From: Megalopta genalis
Lineage: Eukaryota > Arthropoda > Insecta > Hymenoptera > Halictidae
Direction of reading: 5' to 3'
Assembly (NCBI RefSeq): GCF_051020955.1
Contig: NW_027476339.1
Coordinates: 186,001 to 250,000 of the forward strand
DNA: 64,000 nucleotides
The notes beneath the pieces are model-generated. The model was not told the origin of the DNA and did not search any database. It saw only the letters and a list, made by a program, of their open reading frames with translations. A program made the translations under genes and the position numbers. Position 1 is the first letter of the stretch; every line of letters starts with the position of its first letter. Positions 47,957-62,800 of this stretch are shown piece after piece.

Positions 47957-49887
47957 CATGCAGTTGAAGCTAAATCATGTATATCACAAGTATTGGAAGC
48001 TAAACAATTTGTTTCGCATGTATTTGTAGATAAGCCTTCTTCTTCGTATTGATTTGACGTTAAATCACGTGTTTCGCTTGGATTTGAAGCTAACTCGTTT
48101 GTTTCGCATGCAGTTGAAGCTAAATCATGTATATCGCAAGTATTTGAAGCTAAACCATTAGTTTCGCATGGATTTGAAGATAAGCCTTATACTTCGCATT
48201 GATTTGAAGCTAAATCATGTATTTCGTGTGGATTTGAAGCTAACTCGTTTGTTTCTCCTGCATTTGAAGCAAAATCATGTATATCACACATATTTGAAGC
48301 TAATACATTTGTTTCGCATGGATTCGATGATCAGCCTTCTATTTCGCATAGATTTGAAGCTAAATCATGTGTATCGCATGGATTTGAAGCTAACTCGTTT
48401 GTTTCGCATGCAGTTGAAGCTAAGTCATGAATATCACAAGTATTTGAAGCTGAACCATTTGTTTCGAATGAATATTCTGCTAAACCATATGTTTCGAATA
48501 AATTTGAAGCTAAATCATGAGTTTCGCATGGATTTGAAGCTAACTCGTTAGTTTTGCATGCTGTTGAAGCTAAATCATGTATATCACAAGTATTTGAAGC
48601 TAAACCAATTGTTTCGCATGGATTTGATGATAAGCCTTCTACTTTGCATTGATTTGAAGCTAAATCAAGTGTTTCGCTTGTATTTGAAGCTCACTCGTAT
48701 GTTTCTCCTGCATTTGAAGCTATATCACTTATATTCGCAAGTATTTAAAGCTAAACCATACGTTTCGCATGGATTTGAAGGTAAGCCTTCTACTTCGCTT
48801 TGATTTGAAGGTCAATCATGTGATTCGCATGGATTTGAAGCTAACTCAATTGTTTCACCTGCATATGAAGCTATATCACTTATATTCGCAAGTATTTGTA
48901 GTTAAACCATTCGTTTCGCATGGATTTGAAGCTAAGCCTTCTGCTTCGCATTGATTTGAAGCTAAATCATGTGGTTCGCATGGATTTGAAGCTAACTCGT
49001 TCGTTTCGCCTGCATTTGCATCTGAATCATGTATATCACAAATATTTGAAGCTGAACCATTTGTTTCGCATGCATTTGTAACTAAGCCTACTACTTCGCA
49101 TTGATTTGAAGCTGAATCATGTGTTTCGCTTGAATTTGAAGCGAACATGTTTGTTTCACATGCAGTTGAAGCTAAATCATGTATATCACAAGTATTTGCA
49201 GCTGATCCATTTGCTACGCATGAATATTAAGCTACGCCAAGTGTTACGAATGAATTTGAAGCCAGATCATGTATTTCGCCTGTATTTGATGCTAAATCAT
49301 GTATATCACAAGTATTTGAAGCTAAACCATTTGTTTCGCATGGATTCGAAGATAAGCCTTCTACTTCGTATTGATTTGAAGCGATATCATGTGTATCGCT
49401 TGGATTTGAAGCTAAACCTTCTATATCGCATTGATTTGAAGTTAAATCATGTGTTTCGCTTGGATTTGAAGCCAACACGTTTGTTTCGTCTGCATTTGAA
49501 GCTATATCACTTATATCGCAAGTGTTTGAAGCTAAATCATTTGTTTCGCATGGATTTGAAGCTAAACCTTCTACATCGCATTGATTTGAGCTAAATCATG
49601 TCTTTCGCTTGCATTTGAAGCTAACTCGCTTGCTTCGCATGCAGTGGAAGCTAAATTATGTATATCACAAGTATTTGAAGCTAAACCATTCGCTTCGCAT
49701 GATTATTAAGCTAAATCACGTGTTTCGCACGGATTTGAAACTAACTCGGTTGTTTCGCCTGGATTTGAATCTAAATCATGTATATCACAAATATTTGAAG
49801 CTGAACCATTTGTTTCGCATGCATTTGTAACTAAGCCTTCTACTTCGCAATGATTTGAAGCTGAATCATGTGTTTCGCTTGAATTTG
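47957..49887. repeat. Block E, copy 2 (360-bp deletion)
   Basis: Second copy of 10,101-12,391, without 12 monomers of the left half. It contains only one unit of the 749-bp repeat (landmark at 49,106), in a state resembling the first, least-derived unit at 11,610 (cacaagtatttgcagc). It ends where gaatttgaagcgaac is replaced by gaatttgaagcaaag. Confidence 0.9.
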
Positions 49888-52402
49888 AAGCAAAGCCTTC
49901 TACCTCGCATTGATATGAAGCTAAATCATGTGTTTCGTTTCGATTTGAAGCTAACTAGTTTGTTTCGCATGCAGTTGAAGCTAAATCATGTATACCACAA
50001 GTATATGTATCTAAACCATGTGTTTCGCATGAATTTGAATCTAACTCGTTTGTTTCACATACAGTTGAAGCTAAATCGTGTATATCACAAGTATTTGAAG
50101 CTGCACCATTGGTATCGCATGAATATTAAGCTAAACCATGTGTTTCGCATGAATTTGAAGCTCAAACTTCTACATCGCATGGATATGTAGCTAGAACATA
50201 TGTTTTGCTTCGATTTGAAGCTAACTCGTTTGTTTCGCATGCAGTTGAAGCTAAATCATGTATATCACAAGTATTTGAAGCTGCACCATTTGATTCGCAT
50301 GGATTTGAAGCTAAGCCATCTACTTCGCATTGATTTGAACCTGAATCATGTGTTTCGCTTCTATTAGAAGCTAACTCGTTTGTTTTGCATGCAGTAGAAG
50401 CTTAAATCATATATAAAACAAGTAACTGAAGCTAAACCATTTCTTTCGCATGGATTCGAAGTTCAGCCTTCTACTTCCTATTGATTTGAAGCTAAATCAT
50501 GTTTTTCGCATGGATTTGAATCTAACTCGTTTGTTTCACATACAGTTGAAGCTAAATCATGTATATCACAAGTATTTGAACCTAAACCATTTTTTTCACA
50601 TGGATTTGAAACTAAGCCTTCTATTTCGCATGGATATGAAGCTAAATCATTTCTTTCGCTTGGATTTGAAGCTAACTCCTTTGTTTCGCCTGCATTTGAA
50701 GCTATATCACTTATATCACAAATATAAGAAGCTAAATAGATGGTGTCGCATGGATTTGATGCTAAGCCTTCTACTTCGCATTGATTTGAAGCTGAATCAT
50801 GTGTTTCGCTTGAATTTGAAGCAAAGCCTTCTACCTCGCATTGATATGAAGCTAAATCATGTGTTTCGTTTCGATTTGAAGCTAACTAGTTTGTTTCGCA
50901 TGCAGTTGAAGCTAAATCATGTATACCACAAGTATATGTATCTAAACCATGTGTTTCGCATGAATTTGAAGCTAAAGCATGTCTCTCGCATGACTTTAAA
51001 TCTAAATCATTTGTTTCGATTGGATTAGAAGCTAACTCGTTTGTTTCGTCTGCATTTCAAATTATTTCATCCATATTGCATGTATTCGAAGGTAAGTCAT
51101 ATATTTTGCATGGATTTGAAGCTATGCCTTCAACATCGAATTGATTGGAATCTAAACCATGTGTTTCGAATGGATTTGACGCTATCTCGGTTGTTTCGCC
51201 TGCAGTTGAAGCTAAATCATGTATAAAACAAGTATTTGAACCTAAACTGTACGTTTCGCATGGAATTGAATCTAACCCATGTGTGTCGAATGAATTTGAA
51301 GCTAAATCATTTGCTTCGCATGGATTTTAAGCTAACTCGTTTGTTTCGCATGCAGTTGAAGCTAAATCATGTATATCACAAGTATTTGTTGCAAAACCAT
51401 CTGTTTCGCATGGATTTGAAGATAAACCATTTGTTTCGCATGGATACGAAGATAAGCCTTCTTCTTCGCATTGATTTGAAACTGAATCATGTGTTTCGCA
51501 TTGATATGAAGCTAAATCATGTATATCACAAGTATTTGAAGCTAAACCATTTGTTTCGCGTGATTTCGAAGATCAGCCTTCTACTTCGAATTGATTTGAA
51601 GCTAAACCATGTGTTTTGCATGATTTTGAACCTAAATGTTGTGTTTCGCATGGATTTGAATCTAACTCGTTTGTTTCACATACAGTTGAAGCTAAATCGT
51701 GTATATCACAAGTATTTGAAGCTGCACCATTCGTATCGCATGAATATTAAGCTTAAACCATATGTTTCGCATGAATTTGAAGCTCAAACTTCTACATCGC
51801 ACGGATATGTAGCTAAAACATGTGTTTCGCTTCGATTTGAAGCTAACTCGTTTGTTTAGCATGCACTTGAAGCTAAATCATGTATATCACAAGTATTAGA
51901 AGCTAAACATTTTGTTTCGCTTGGGTTTGAAGCTAAACATTCTTCGTCGCATTGATTTGAAGCTGAATCATGTGTTTCGCTTGATTTTGAAACTAAGCCT
52001 TCGACCTCGCACTGATATGAAGCTGAATCATGTGTTTTGCTTCGATTTGAAGCTAACTAGCTTATGTCGCATGCATTTGAAGCTAAATCATGTATATCAC
52101 AGGTATTTGAAGCTAAACCGTTTGATTGGCATGGATTTGAAGCTAAGCCTTCTACTTCGCATTGATTTGAAGCTAAATCATGTGTTTCGCTTGGATTTAA
52201 AGCTAACTCGTTTGTTTCGCATGCAGTTGAAGCTAAAACATGTATATTACATGTATTTAAAGCTAAACCATTTGTTTCGCATGGATTTGAAGCTAAGCCG
52301 TCTACTTCGCATGGATTTGAAGCTAAGCATTCAACTTCGCATTGATTTGAAGCTAAATCATGTGTTTCGCTTGGATTTAAAGCTAACTCGTTTGTTTCGC
52401 AT
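49888..52402. repeat. Block K, copy 1, with flanking pentamers
   Basis: About 50,650-51,640 is repeated at 53,337-54,326 (offset 2,687). A smaller piece, 49,855-50,030, is repeated at 50,786-50,961 (offset 931), marked by gaagcaaagccttctacctc and gtttcgtttcgatttg. Private monomers include gcaccattggtatcgcatg and the degenerate cattgatatgaagc. No gene is seen. Confidence 0.84.
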
Positions 52403-52852
52403 GCAGTTGAAGCTAAATCATGTATATCACAAGTATTTGAAGCTGAACCATTTGTTTCGCATGGATTTGAAGCTAAGCCTTCTACTTAGCATTGATTTTA
52501 AGCTGAATCGTGTGTTTCGCATGGATTTGTGGCAAGTCGTTTATTTCGCCTGCATTTGAAGCTATGTCACATATATTGTCAAGCATTTGAAGCTAAATCA
52601 TTCGTTTAGCAATCATGTGTTTCGCATGCAGTTGAAGCTAAATCATGTATATCACAAGTATTTGAAGCTGAACCATTTGTTTCGCATGGATTTGAAGCTA
52701 AGCCTTCTACTTAGCATTGATTTTAAGCTGAATCGTGTGTTTCGCATGGATTTGTGGCAAGTCGTTTATTTCGCCTGCATTTGAAGCTATGTCACATATA
52801 TTGTCAAGCATTTGAAGCTAAATCATTCGTTTAGCAATCATGTGTTTCGCAT
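52403..52852. repeat. 225-bp tandem repeat, two copies (7.5 monomers each)
   Basis: Copies are 52,403-52,627 and 52,628-52,852, with the same variants in both: cttagcattgattttaagc, gatttgtggcaagtcg and tatattgtcaagc. Each ends with a half-deleted junction, gtttagcaatcatgtgttt, which fuses class e to class b and removes 15 bases modulo 30. Weaker or single relatives occur at about 52.9-53.1 kb and 56.02-56.24 kb. Confidence 0.93.
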
Positions 52853-54326
52853 GGATTTGAAGCTAACTCGATTATTTCGCATGCAGTTGAAGCTAAATCA
52901 TATATATAACAAGTATTTGAAACTAGATCATTTGTGTCGCATGGAGTTGAAGCTAAGCCATCTACTTAGCATTGATTTTAAGCTGAATCGTGTGTTTCGC
53001 ATGGATTTGAGGCAAACTCGTCTATTTCGCCTGCATTTGAAGCTATGTCAGATATATTGACAAGCATTTGAAGCTAAATCATTCGTATAGCAATTATGTG
53101 TTTCGCATGGATTTGAAGCTAAGCCTTCTACTTCGCATTGATTTGAAGCTAAGTCATGTGTTTCGCTTGGATTTAAAGCTAACTCGTTTGTTTCGCATGC
53201 AGTTGAAGCTAAATCATGTATATTACATGTATTTAAAGCTAAACCATTTGTTTCACATGGATTTGAAGCTAAGCCTTCTACTTCGCATGGATTTGAAGCT
53301 AAGCCTTCTACTTCGCATTGATTTTAAGCTAAATCATGTGTTTCGCTTGGATTTGAAGCTAACTCGTTTGTTTCGCCTGCATTTGAAGCTATATCACTTA
53401 TATCACAAATATAAGAAGCTAAATAGATGGTGTCGCATGGATTTGATGCTAAGCCTTCTACTTCGCATTGATTTGAAGCTGAATCATGTGTTTCGCTTGA
53501 ATTTGAAGCAAAGCCTTCTACCTCGCATTGATATGAAGCTAAATCATGTGTTTCGTTTCGATTTGAAGCTAACTAGTTTGTTTCGCATGCAGTTGAAGCT
53601 AAATCATGTATATCACAAGTATTTGAAGCTGCACCATTTGATTCGCATGGATTTGAAGCTAAGCCATCTACTTCGCATTGATTTGAACCTGAATCATGTG
53701 TTTCGCTTGTATTAGAAGCAAACTCGTTTGTTTCGTCTGCATTTCAAATTATTTCATCCATATTGCAAGTATTTGAAGGTAAGTCATATATTTTGCAAGG
53801 ATTTGAAGCTATGCCTTCAACATCGAATTGATTGGAATCTAAACCATGTGTTTCGAATGGATTTGACGCTATCTCGGTTGTTTCGCCTGCAGTTGAAGCT
53901 ATATCATGTATAAAACAAGTATTTGAAGCTAAACTGTACGTTTCGCATGGAATTGAATCTAACCCATGTGTGTCGAATGAATTTAAAGCTAAATCATTTG
54001 CTTCGCATGGATTTTAAGCTAACTCGTTTGTTTCGCATGCAGTTCAAGCTAAATCATGTATATCACAAGTATTTGTTGCTAAACCATCTGTTTCGCATGG
54101 ATTTGAAGATAAACCATTTGTTTCGCATGGATACGAAGATAAGTCTTCTTCTTCGCATTGATTTGAAGCTGAATCATGTGTTTCGCATTGATATGAAGCT
54201 AAATCATGTATATCACAAGTATTTGAAGCTAAACCATTTGTTTCGCGTGATTTCGAAGATCAGCCTTCTACTTCGCATTGATTTGAAGCTAAACCATGTG
54301 TTTCGCATGATTTTGAACCTAAATCA
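52853..54326. repeat. Block K, copy 2, mosaic
   Basis: About 53,337-53,600 and 53,720-54,326 match 50,650-50,915 and 51,035-51,640 at an offset of 2,687. The roughly 120 bp between them (about 53,609-53,720) matches instead 50,260-50,372 (gctgcaccatttgattcg, gaacctgaatcatgtg). The substitution leaves the overall length unchanged. Confidence 0.86.
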
Positions 54327-56885
54327 TGTTTTCGCATGGATTTGAAGCTAACTCGTTGGATTCGCATGCAGTTGAAGCTAAATCATGTATATCAGAAGTA
54401 TTTGAAGCTAAACCATTTGTTTCGAATTGATTTGAAGATCAGCCTTCTGTTTCGCATTGATTTGAAGCTAAATCATGTGTTTCGCATGGATTTGAATCTA
54501 ACTCGTTTGATTCGCATGCAGTTGAAGTTAAATCATGTATAAAACAAGTATTTGAAGCTAAACCATTTGTTTCGAATTGATTTGAAGATCAGCCTTCTGC
54601 TTCGCATTGATTTGAAGCTAAATCATGTGTTTCGCATGGATTTGAAGCTAACTCGATTGTTTCGCATGCAGTTGAAGCTATATCACTTATATCGCAAGTA
54701 TTTGAAGCTAAATCATTTGCGTCGAATGGATTTGGAGCTAAGCCTTCTAATTCGCATTGATTTGAAGCTAAATCATGTGTTTTGCATGGCTTTGAAGCTA
54801 ACTCGTTTGTTTTGCCTGCATTTGAAGCTATATCACTTATATTCGCAAGTATTTGAAGCTCAGTCAATTGTTTCGCATTGATTAGAAGCTAAGCCTTCTA
54901 CTTCGCATTGATTTGATGCTAAATCTTGTGTTTCGCATGGATTTGAAGCTAACTCGTTTGTTTGGCCTGCAGTTGAAGTTAAATCATGTATATCACAAGT
55001 ATTTGAAGCTGAACCATTTGTTTCGTATGAATAATAAGCTAAACCATGTGTTTCGCATGAATTTGGATCCAAATCATATGTTTTGTATGGATTTGAATCT
55101 AGCTCGTTTGTTTCTCCTGCATTTGAAGCTAAATCATGTATATCAGAAGTATTTGAAGCTAAACCATTTGCTTCGCTTGGATTCGAAGATAAGCCTTCTA
55201 CTTCGAATTGAATTGAAGCTAAATCATGTGTTTCGCATGGATTTGAAGCTAACTCGTTTGTTTCGCATGCGGTTGAAGCTAAATCATGTATGTCACAAGT
55301 ATTTGAAGCTAAACCATTTGTTTCGAATGGATTTAAAGATCAGCCTTCTGTTTCGCATTGATTTGAAGCTAAATCATGTGTTTCGCATGGATTTGAAGCT
55401 AACTCGTTTGTTTCGCCTGCGTTTGAAGATAAATCATGTATATCACAAGTATTTGAAGCTAAACCATTTGATGCGCATGGATTTGAAGCTAATCCTTCTA
55501 CTTCGCATTGATTTGAAGTTAAATCATGTATTACGCTTGGATTTAAAGCTCACTCGTTTGTTTCGCCTGCATTTGAAGGTATATCACTTATATTCGCCAG
55601 TATTTGAAGATACATCATTCGTTTCGCATGCATTTGAAGCTAGGCCTCCTACTTCGTATTGATTTGATGCTAAATCATGTATTTCGCTTGGATTTGATGC
55701 TAACACGTTTGTTGCGCATACAGTTCAAGCTGAGTCATATATATCACAAGTATTTGCAGCTGAACCATTTGTTGCGCATGGTTTTGCAGCCAAGCCTTCT
55801 ACTTCGCATTGATTTGAAGTTGAATCATGTGTTTCGCTTGAATTTGAAGCTAATACGTCTGTTTCACATGCAGTTGAAGCCAAATCATGTATATTACAAG
55901 TATTTGAAGCTGAACCATATGTTTCGCACGAATATTAAGCTAAACCATGTGTTTCGAATGAAAATGAAGCTAAATCATGTGTTTTGAATGGATTTAAAGC
56001 TAACTCGTTTGTTTCGCATGCAGTTGAAGCTAAATCAGGCATATCACAAGTATTTGAAGCTGAACCATTTGTTTCGCATGGATTTGAAGCTAAGCCTTCT
56101 ACTTAGCATTGATTTTAAGCTGAATCGTGTGTTTCGCATGGATTTGTGGCAAGTCGTTTATTTCGCCTGCATTTGAAGCTATGTCACATATATTCTCAAG
56201 CATTTGAAGCTAAATCATTCGTTTAGCAATCATGTGTTTCGCATGGATTTGAAGCTAACTCGATTATTTCGCCTGCAGTTGAAGCTAAATCATGTATATC
56301 ACAAGTATTTGAAGCTAAACCATTTGTTTCGCATGGATTCGAAGATCAGCATTCTGCGTCGCATTGATTTGATGTTAAATCATATGTTTCGCATGGATTT
56401 GAATCTATCTCGTTTGTTTCGCATGCACTTCAATATAAATCAAGCATATCACAAGTATTTGAATCTAAACCGTTTGGTTCGCATGGATTCGAAGGTAACC
56501 CTTCCACTTCGCATTGATTTGAAGTTAAATCATGAGTTTCGCATGAATTTTAAGCTAACTCGTTTGTTTCGCCTGCAGTTGAAGCTAAATCATGTATATC
56601 ACAAGTATTTGAAGCTAAACCATTTGTTTCGCATGGATTCGAAGATCAGCATTCTGCGTCGCATTGATTTGAAGCTAAATCATGTGGTTCGCATGGATTT
56701 GAAGCTATCTCGTTTGTTACGCATGCACTTGAATCTAAATCATGTGTATCACAAGTATTTGAAGCTAAACCATTTGATTCGCGTGGATGTGAAGCTAGGC
56801 CTTCTACTTCGCATTGATTTGAAGCTAAATCATGTGTTTCGCATGGATTTGAAGCTAACTCGTTTGTTTCGCCTGCATTTCAAGC
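54327..56885. repeat. Regular pentamers with one 225-bp relative
   Basis: Mostly clean a-e monomers. About 54,336-54,560 and 54,561-54,660 hold two closely similar stretches (gaattgatttgaagatcagc). About 56,018-56,245 is a further copy of the 225-bp unit with its half-monomer junction. From 56.28 to 56.88 kb a roughly 300-bp pair (gaagatcagcattctgcgtc at about 56,341 and 56,641) leads into the final array. Confidence 0.8.
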
Positions 56886-59800
56886 TATATCACTTCTATT
56901 CACAAGTATGTGAAGCTAAATCATTCGTTTCGCTTGGATTTGACGCTAAGCCTTCAACTTCGCGTTGACTTGATGCTAAATCACGTGTTTCGCATGGATT
57001 TGAGGCTAGCTCGTTTGTTTCGCATGCAGTTGAAGCTAAATCAGGTATATCACAAGTGTTTGAAGCTAAACCATTTGTTCTGCATGGATTCGAAGATAAT
57101 CCTTCTACTTCGCATTGATTTGAAGCTAAATCATACGTTTCGCATGGATTTAAAGCTAACTCGTTTGTTTCGCATGCAGTTGAAGCTAAATCATGTATAT
57201 CAAAGGTCTTTGAAGCTAAACCATTTGATTCGCATGGATTTGAAGCTATCTCGTTTGTTTCGCATGCACTTGAATCTAAATCATGTATATCACAAGTATT
57301 TGAAGCTAAACCATTTGATTCCCATGGATTTAAAGCTATGCCTTCTACTTCGCATGATTTGGAGTTAAATCATGTGTTTCGCATGGATTTGAATCTATCT
57401 CGTTCGTTTCGCATGCACTTGAATATAAATCAAGCATATCACAAGTATTTGAAACAAAACCTTTTGATTTGCATGGATTTGAAGCTAAGCCTTCTACCTC
57501 GCATTGATTTGAAGACAAATCATGTGTTTCGCTTGGATTTGAAGCTCAGCATTCTACTTCGCACTGATTTGAAGCTAAATAATGTGTTTCGCTTGGATTT
57601 TAAGCTAACTCGTTTGTATCACATTCAGTTGAAGTTAAATCATGAATATCACAAGTATTTGAAGCTAAACGATTTGTTTCGCATGGATTTGAAGATAAGC
57701 CTCCTACTTCGCATTGGTTTGAAGACAAATCATGTGTTTCGCTTGGATTTTAAACTAACTCGTTTGTTTCACATGCAGTTGAAGCTAAATCATGTACATC
57801 ACAAGTGTTTGAAGCTAAACCATTTGTTTCGCATGGATTCGAAGGTAACCCTTCCACTTCGCATTGATTTGAAGCTAAATCATGTGTTTCGCATGGATTT
57901 GAAGCTAACTCGTTTGTTTCGCCTGCATTTCAAGCTATATCACTTCTATTCACAAGTATGTGAAGCTAAATCATTCGTTTCGCTTGGATTTGACGCTAAG
58001 CCTTCAACTTCGCGTTGACTTGATGCTAAATCACGTGTTTCGCATGGATTTGAGGCTAGCTCGTTTGTTTCGCATGCAGTTGAAGCTAAATCAGGTATAT
58101 CACAAGTGTTTGAAGCTAAACCATTTGTTCTGCATGGATTCGAAGATAATCCTTCTACTTCGCATTGATTTGAAGCTAAATCATACGTTTCGCATGGATT
58201 TAAAGCTAACTCGTTTGTTTCGCATGCAGTTGAAGCTAAATCATGTATATCAAAGGTCTTTGAAGCTAAACCATTTGATTCGCATGGATTTGAAGCTATC
58301 TCGTTTGTTTCGCATGCACTTGAATCTAAATCATGTATATCACAAGTATTTGAAGCTAAACCATTTGATTCCCATGGATTTAAAGCTATGCCTTCTACTT
58401 CGCATGATTTGGAGTTAAATCATGTGTTTCGCATGGATTTGAATCTATCTCGTTCGTTTCGCATGCACTTGAATATAAATCAAGCATATCACAAGTATTT
58501 GAAACAAAACCTTTTGATTTGCATGGATATGAAGCTAACCCTTCTACCTCGCATTGATTTGAAGCTAAATCATGTGGTTCGCATGGATTTGAAGCTATCT
58601 CGTTTGTTACGCATGCACTTGAATCTAAATCATGTGTATCACAAGTATTTGAAGCTAAACCATTTGATTCGCATGGATGTGAAGCTAGGCCTTCTACTTC
58701 GCATTGATTTGAAGCTAAATCATGTGTTTCGCATGGATTTGAAGCTAACTCGTTTGTTTCGCCTGCATTTCAAGCTATATCACTTCTATTCACAAGTATG
58801 TGAAGCTAAATCATTCGTTTCGCTTGGATTTGACGCTAAGCCTTCAACTTCGCGTTGACTTGATGCTAAATCACGTGTTTCGCATGGATTTGAGGCTAGC
58901 TCGTTTGTTTCGCACGCAGTTGAAGCTAAATCAGGTATATCACAAGTGTTTGAAGCTAAACCATTTGTTCTGCATGGATTCGAAGATAATCCTTCTACTT
59001 CGCATTGATTTGAAGCTAAATCATACGTTTCGCATGGATTTAAAGCTAACTCGTTTGTTTCGCATGCAGTTGAAGCTAAATCATGTATATCAAAGGTCTT
59101 TGAAGCTAAACCATTTGATTCGCATGGATTTGAAGCTATCTCGTTTGTTTCGCATGCACTTGAATCTAAATCATGTATATCACAAGTATTTGAAGCTAAA
59201 CCATTTGATTCCCATGGATTTAAAGCTATGCCTTCTACTTCGCATGATTTGGAGTTAAATCATGTGTTTCGCATGGATTTGAATCTATCTCGTTCGTTTC
59301 GCATGCACTTGAATATAAATCAAGCATATCACAAGTATTTGAAACAAAACCTTTTGATTTGCATGGATTTGAAGCTAAGCCTTCTACCTCGCATTGATTT
59401 GAAGACAAATCATGTGTTTCGCATGGATTTGAGGCTAGCTCGTTTGTTTCGCATGCAGTTGAAGCTAAATCAGGTATATCACAAGTGTTTGAAGCTAAAC
59501 CATTTGTTCTGCATGGATTCGAAGATAATCCTTCTACTTCGCATTGATTTGAAGCTAAATCATACGTTTCGCATGGATTTAAAGCTAACTCGTTTGTTTC
59601 GCATGCAGTTGAAGCTAAATCATGTATATCAAAGGTCTTTGAAGCTAAACCATTTGATTCGCATGGATTTGAAGCTATCTCGTTTGTTTCGCATGCACTT
59701 GAATCTAAATCATGTATATCACAAGTATTTGAAGCTAAACCATTTGATTCCCATGGATTTAAAGCTATGCCTTCTACTTCGCATGATTTGGAGTTAAATC

Positions 59801-62800
59801 ATGTGTTTCGCATGGATTTGAATCTATCTCGTTCGTTTCGCATGCACTTGAATATAAATCAAGCATATCACAAGTATTTGAATCAAAACCTTTTGATTTG
59901 CATGGATTTGAAGCTAAGCCTTCTACCTCGCATTGATTTGAAGACAAATCATGTGTTTCGCTTGGATTTGAAGCTCAGCATTCTACTTCGCACTGATTTG
60001 AAGCTAAATAATGTGTTTCGCTTGGATTTTAAGCTAACTCGTTTGTTTCGCCTACAGTTGAAGCTAAATCACGTATATCATAAGTATTTGAAGCTAAACC
60101 ATTTGTTTCGCATGGATTCGAAGATCAGCATTCTGCGTCGCATTGATTTGATGTTAAATCATATGTTCCGCATGGATTTGAAGCTAACTCGTTTGTTTCG
60201 CATGCACTTGAATCTAAATCATGTAAATCACAAGTATTTGAAGCTAAACCATTTGTTTCGCATGGATTTGAAGATAACCTTTCTACTTCGCATTGATTTG
60301 AAGCTAAATCATGTGTTTCGCATGGATTTGAAGCTAACTCGCTTGTTTTGCATGTTCTTGATGCTAAATCATGTATATCACAAGTATTTGAAGCTAAACC
60401 ATTTGTTTCGCATGGATTCGAAGATCATCATTCTGCGTCGCATTGATTTGATGTTAAATCATATGTTTCGCATGGATTTGAATTTATCTCGTTTGTTTCG
60501 CATGCACTTGAATACAAATCAAGCATATCACAAGTATTTGAAGCTAAACCGTTTGATTCGCATGGATTTGAAGCTAAGCCTTCTACTTCGCATTGATTTG
60601 AAGACAAATCATGTGTTCCGCTTGGATTTTAAGCTAACTCGTTTGTTTCGCATGCTGTTGAATCTAAATCATGTATATCACAAGTATTTGAGCTAAACCG
60701 TTTGATTCGCATGGATTTGAAGCTAAGCCTTCTACTTCGCATTGATTTGAAGATAAATCATGTGTTTCACTTGGATTTGAAGCTCAGCCTTCTACTTCGC
60801 ATTGATTTGAAGCTAAATAATGTGTTTCGCTTGGATTTTAAGCTAGCTCGTTTGTTTCACATGCAGTTGAAGTTAAATCATGAATATCACAAGTATTTGA
60901 AGCTAAACGATTTGTTTCGCATGGATTTGAAGATAATCCTTCTACTTCGCATTGATTTGAAGCTAAATCATACGTTTCGCATGGATTTAAAGCTAACTCG
61001 TTTGTTTCGCATGCAGTTGAAGCTAAATCATGTATATCACAGGTCTTTGAAGCTAAACCAATTGATTCGCATGTATTTGAAGCTAACTCGTTTGTTTCGC
61101 ATGCTGTAGAATCTAAATCATGTATATCACAATTATTCGAATCGGAACCATTTGATTAGCATGGATTCAAAGATCACCATTCTTCTTCGCATTGATTTAA
61201 AGCTAAATCATGTGTTTCGCATGGATTTGAAGCTTACGCGTGTGTTTCGCATGCAGTTGATGCTAAATCTTGTATATCACAAGTATTTGAAGCAGAAACA
61301 TTTGTTTCGCATGGGTTCGAAGATAAGCCTTCTACTTCGCATTGATTTGAAGCTAAATCATGTCTATCGCAAGGATTTGAAGCTAACTCGTGTGTTTCGC
61401 ATACTATTGAAGCTATATCATGTATAACACAAATATTTGAGGCTAAACCATTTGTTTCGCATGGATTCGAAGATCAGGCTTCTACTTCGCTTTTACTTGA
61501 AGCTAAATCATGTGTTTCGCATGGATTTGAAGCTAACTCGTTTGTTTCGCCTGCATTTCAAGCTATATCACTTCTATTCACAAGTATGTGAAGCTAAATC
61601 ATTCGTTTCGCTTGGATTTGACGCTAAGCCTTCAACTTCGCGTTGACTTGATGCTAAATCATACGTTTCGCATGGATTTAAAGCTAACTCGTTTGTTTCG
61701 CATGCAGTTGAAGCTAAATCATGTATATCAAAGGTCTTTGAAGCTAAACCATTTGATTCGCATGGATTTGAAGCTATCTCGTTTGTTTCGCATGCACTTG
61801 AATCTAAATCATGTATATCACAAGTATTTGAAGCTAAACCATTTGATTCCCATGGATTTAAAGCTATGCCTTCTACTTCGCATGATTTGGAGTTAAATCA
61901 TGTGTTTCGCATGGATTTGAATCTATCTCGTTCGTTTCGCATGCACTTGAATATAAATCAAGCATATCACAAGTATTTGAAACAAAACCTTTTGATTTGC
62001 ATGGATTTGAAGCTAAGCCTTCTACCTCGCATTGATTTGAAGACAAATCATGTGTTTCGCTTGGATTTGAAGCTCAGCATTCTACTTCGCACTGATTTGA
62101 AGCTAAATAATGTGTTTCGCTTGGATTTTAAGCTAACTCGTTTGTATCACATTCAGTTGAAGTTAAATCATGAATATCACAAGTATTTGAAGCTAAACGA
62201 TTTGTTTCGCATGGATTTGAAGATAAGCCTCCTACTTCGCATTGGTTTGAAGACAAATCATGTGTTTCGCTTGGATTTTAAACTAACTCGTTTGTTTCAC
62301 ATGCAGTTGAAGCTAAATCATGTACATCACAAGTGTTTGAAGCTAAACCAGTTGTTTCGCATGGATTCGAAGGTAACCCTTCCACTTCGCATTGATTTGA
62401 AGCTAAATCATGTGTTTCGCATGGATTTGAAGCTAACTCGTTTGTTTCGCCTGCATTTCAAGCTATATCACTTCTATTCACAAGTATGTGAAGCTAAATC
62501 ATTCGTTTCGCTTGGATTTGACGCTAAGCCTTCAACTTCGCGTTGACTTGATGCTAAATCACGTGTTTCGCATGGATTTGAGGCTAGCTCGTTTGTTTCG
62601 CATGCAGTTGAAGCTAAATCAGGTATATCACAAGTGTTTGAAGCTAAACCATTTGTTCTGCATGGATTCGAAGATAATCCTTCTACTTCGCATTGATTTG
62701 AAGCTAAATCATACGTTTCGCATGGATTTAAAGCTAACTCGTTTGTTTCGCATGCAGTTGAAGCTAAATCATGTATATCAAAGGTCTTTGAAGCTAAACC

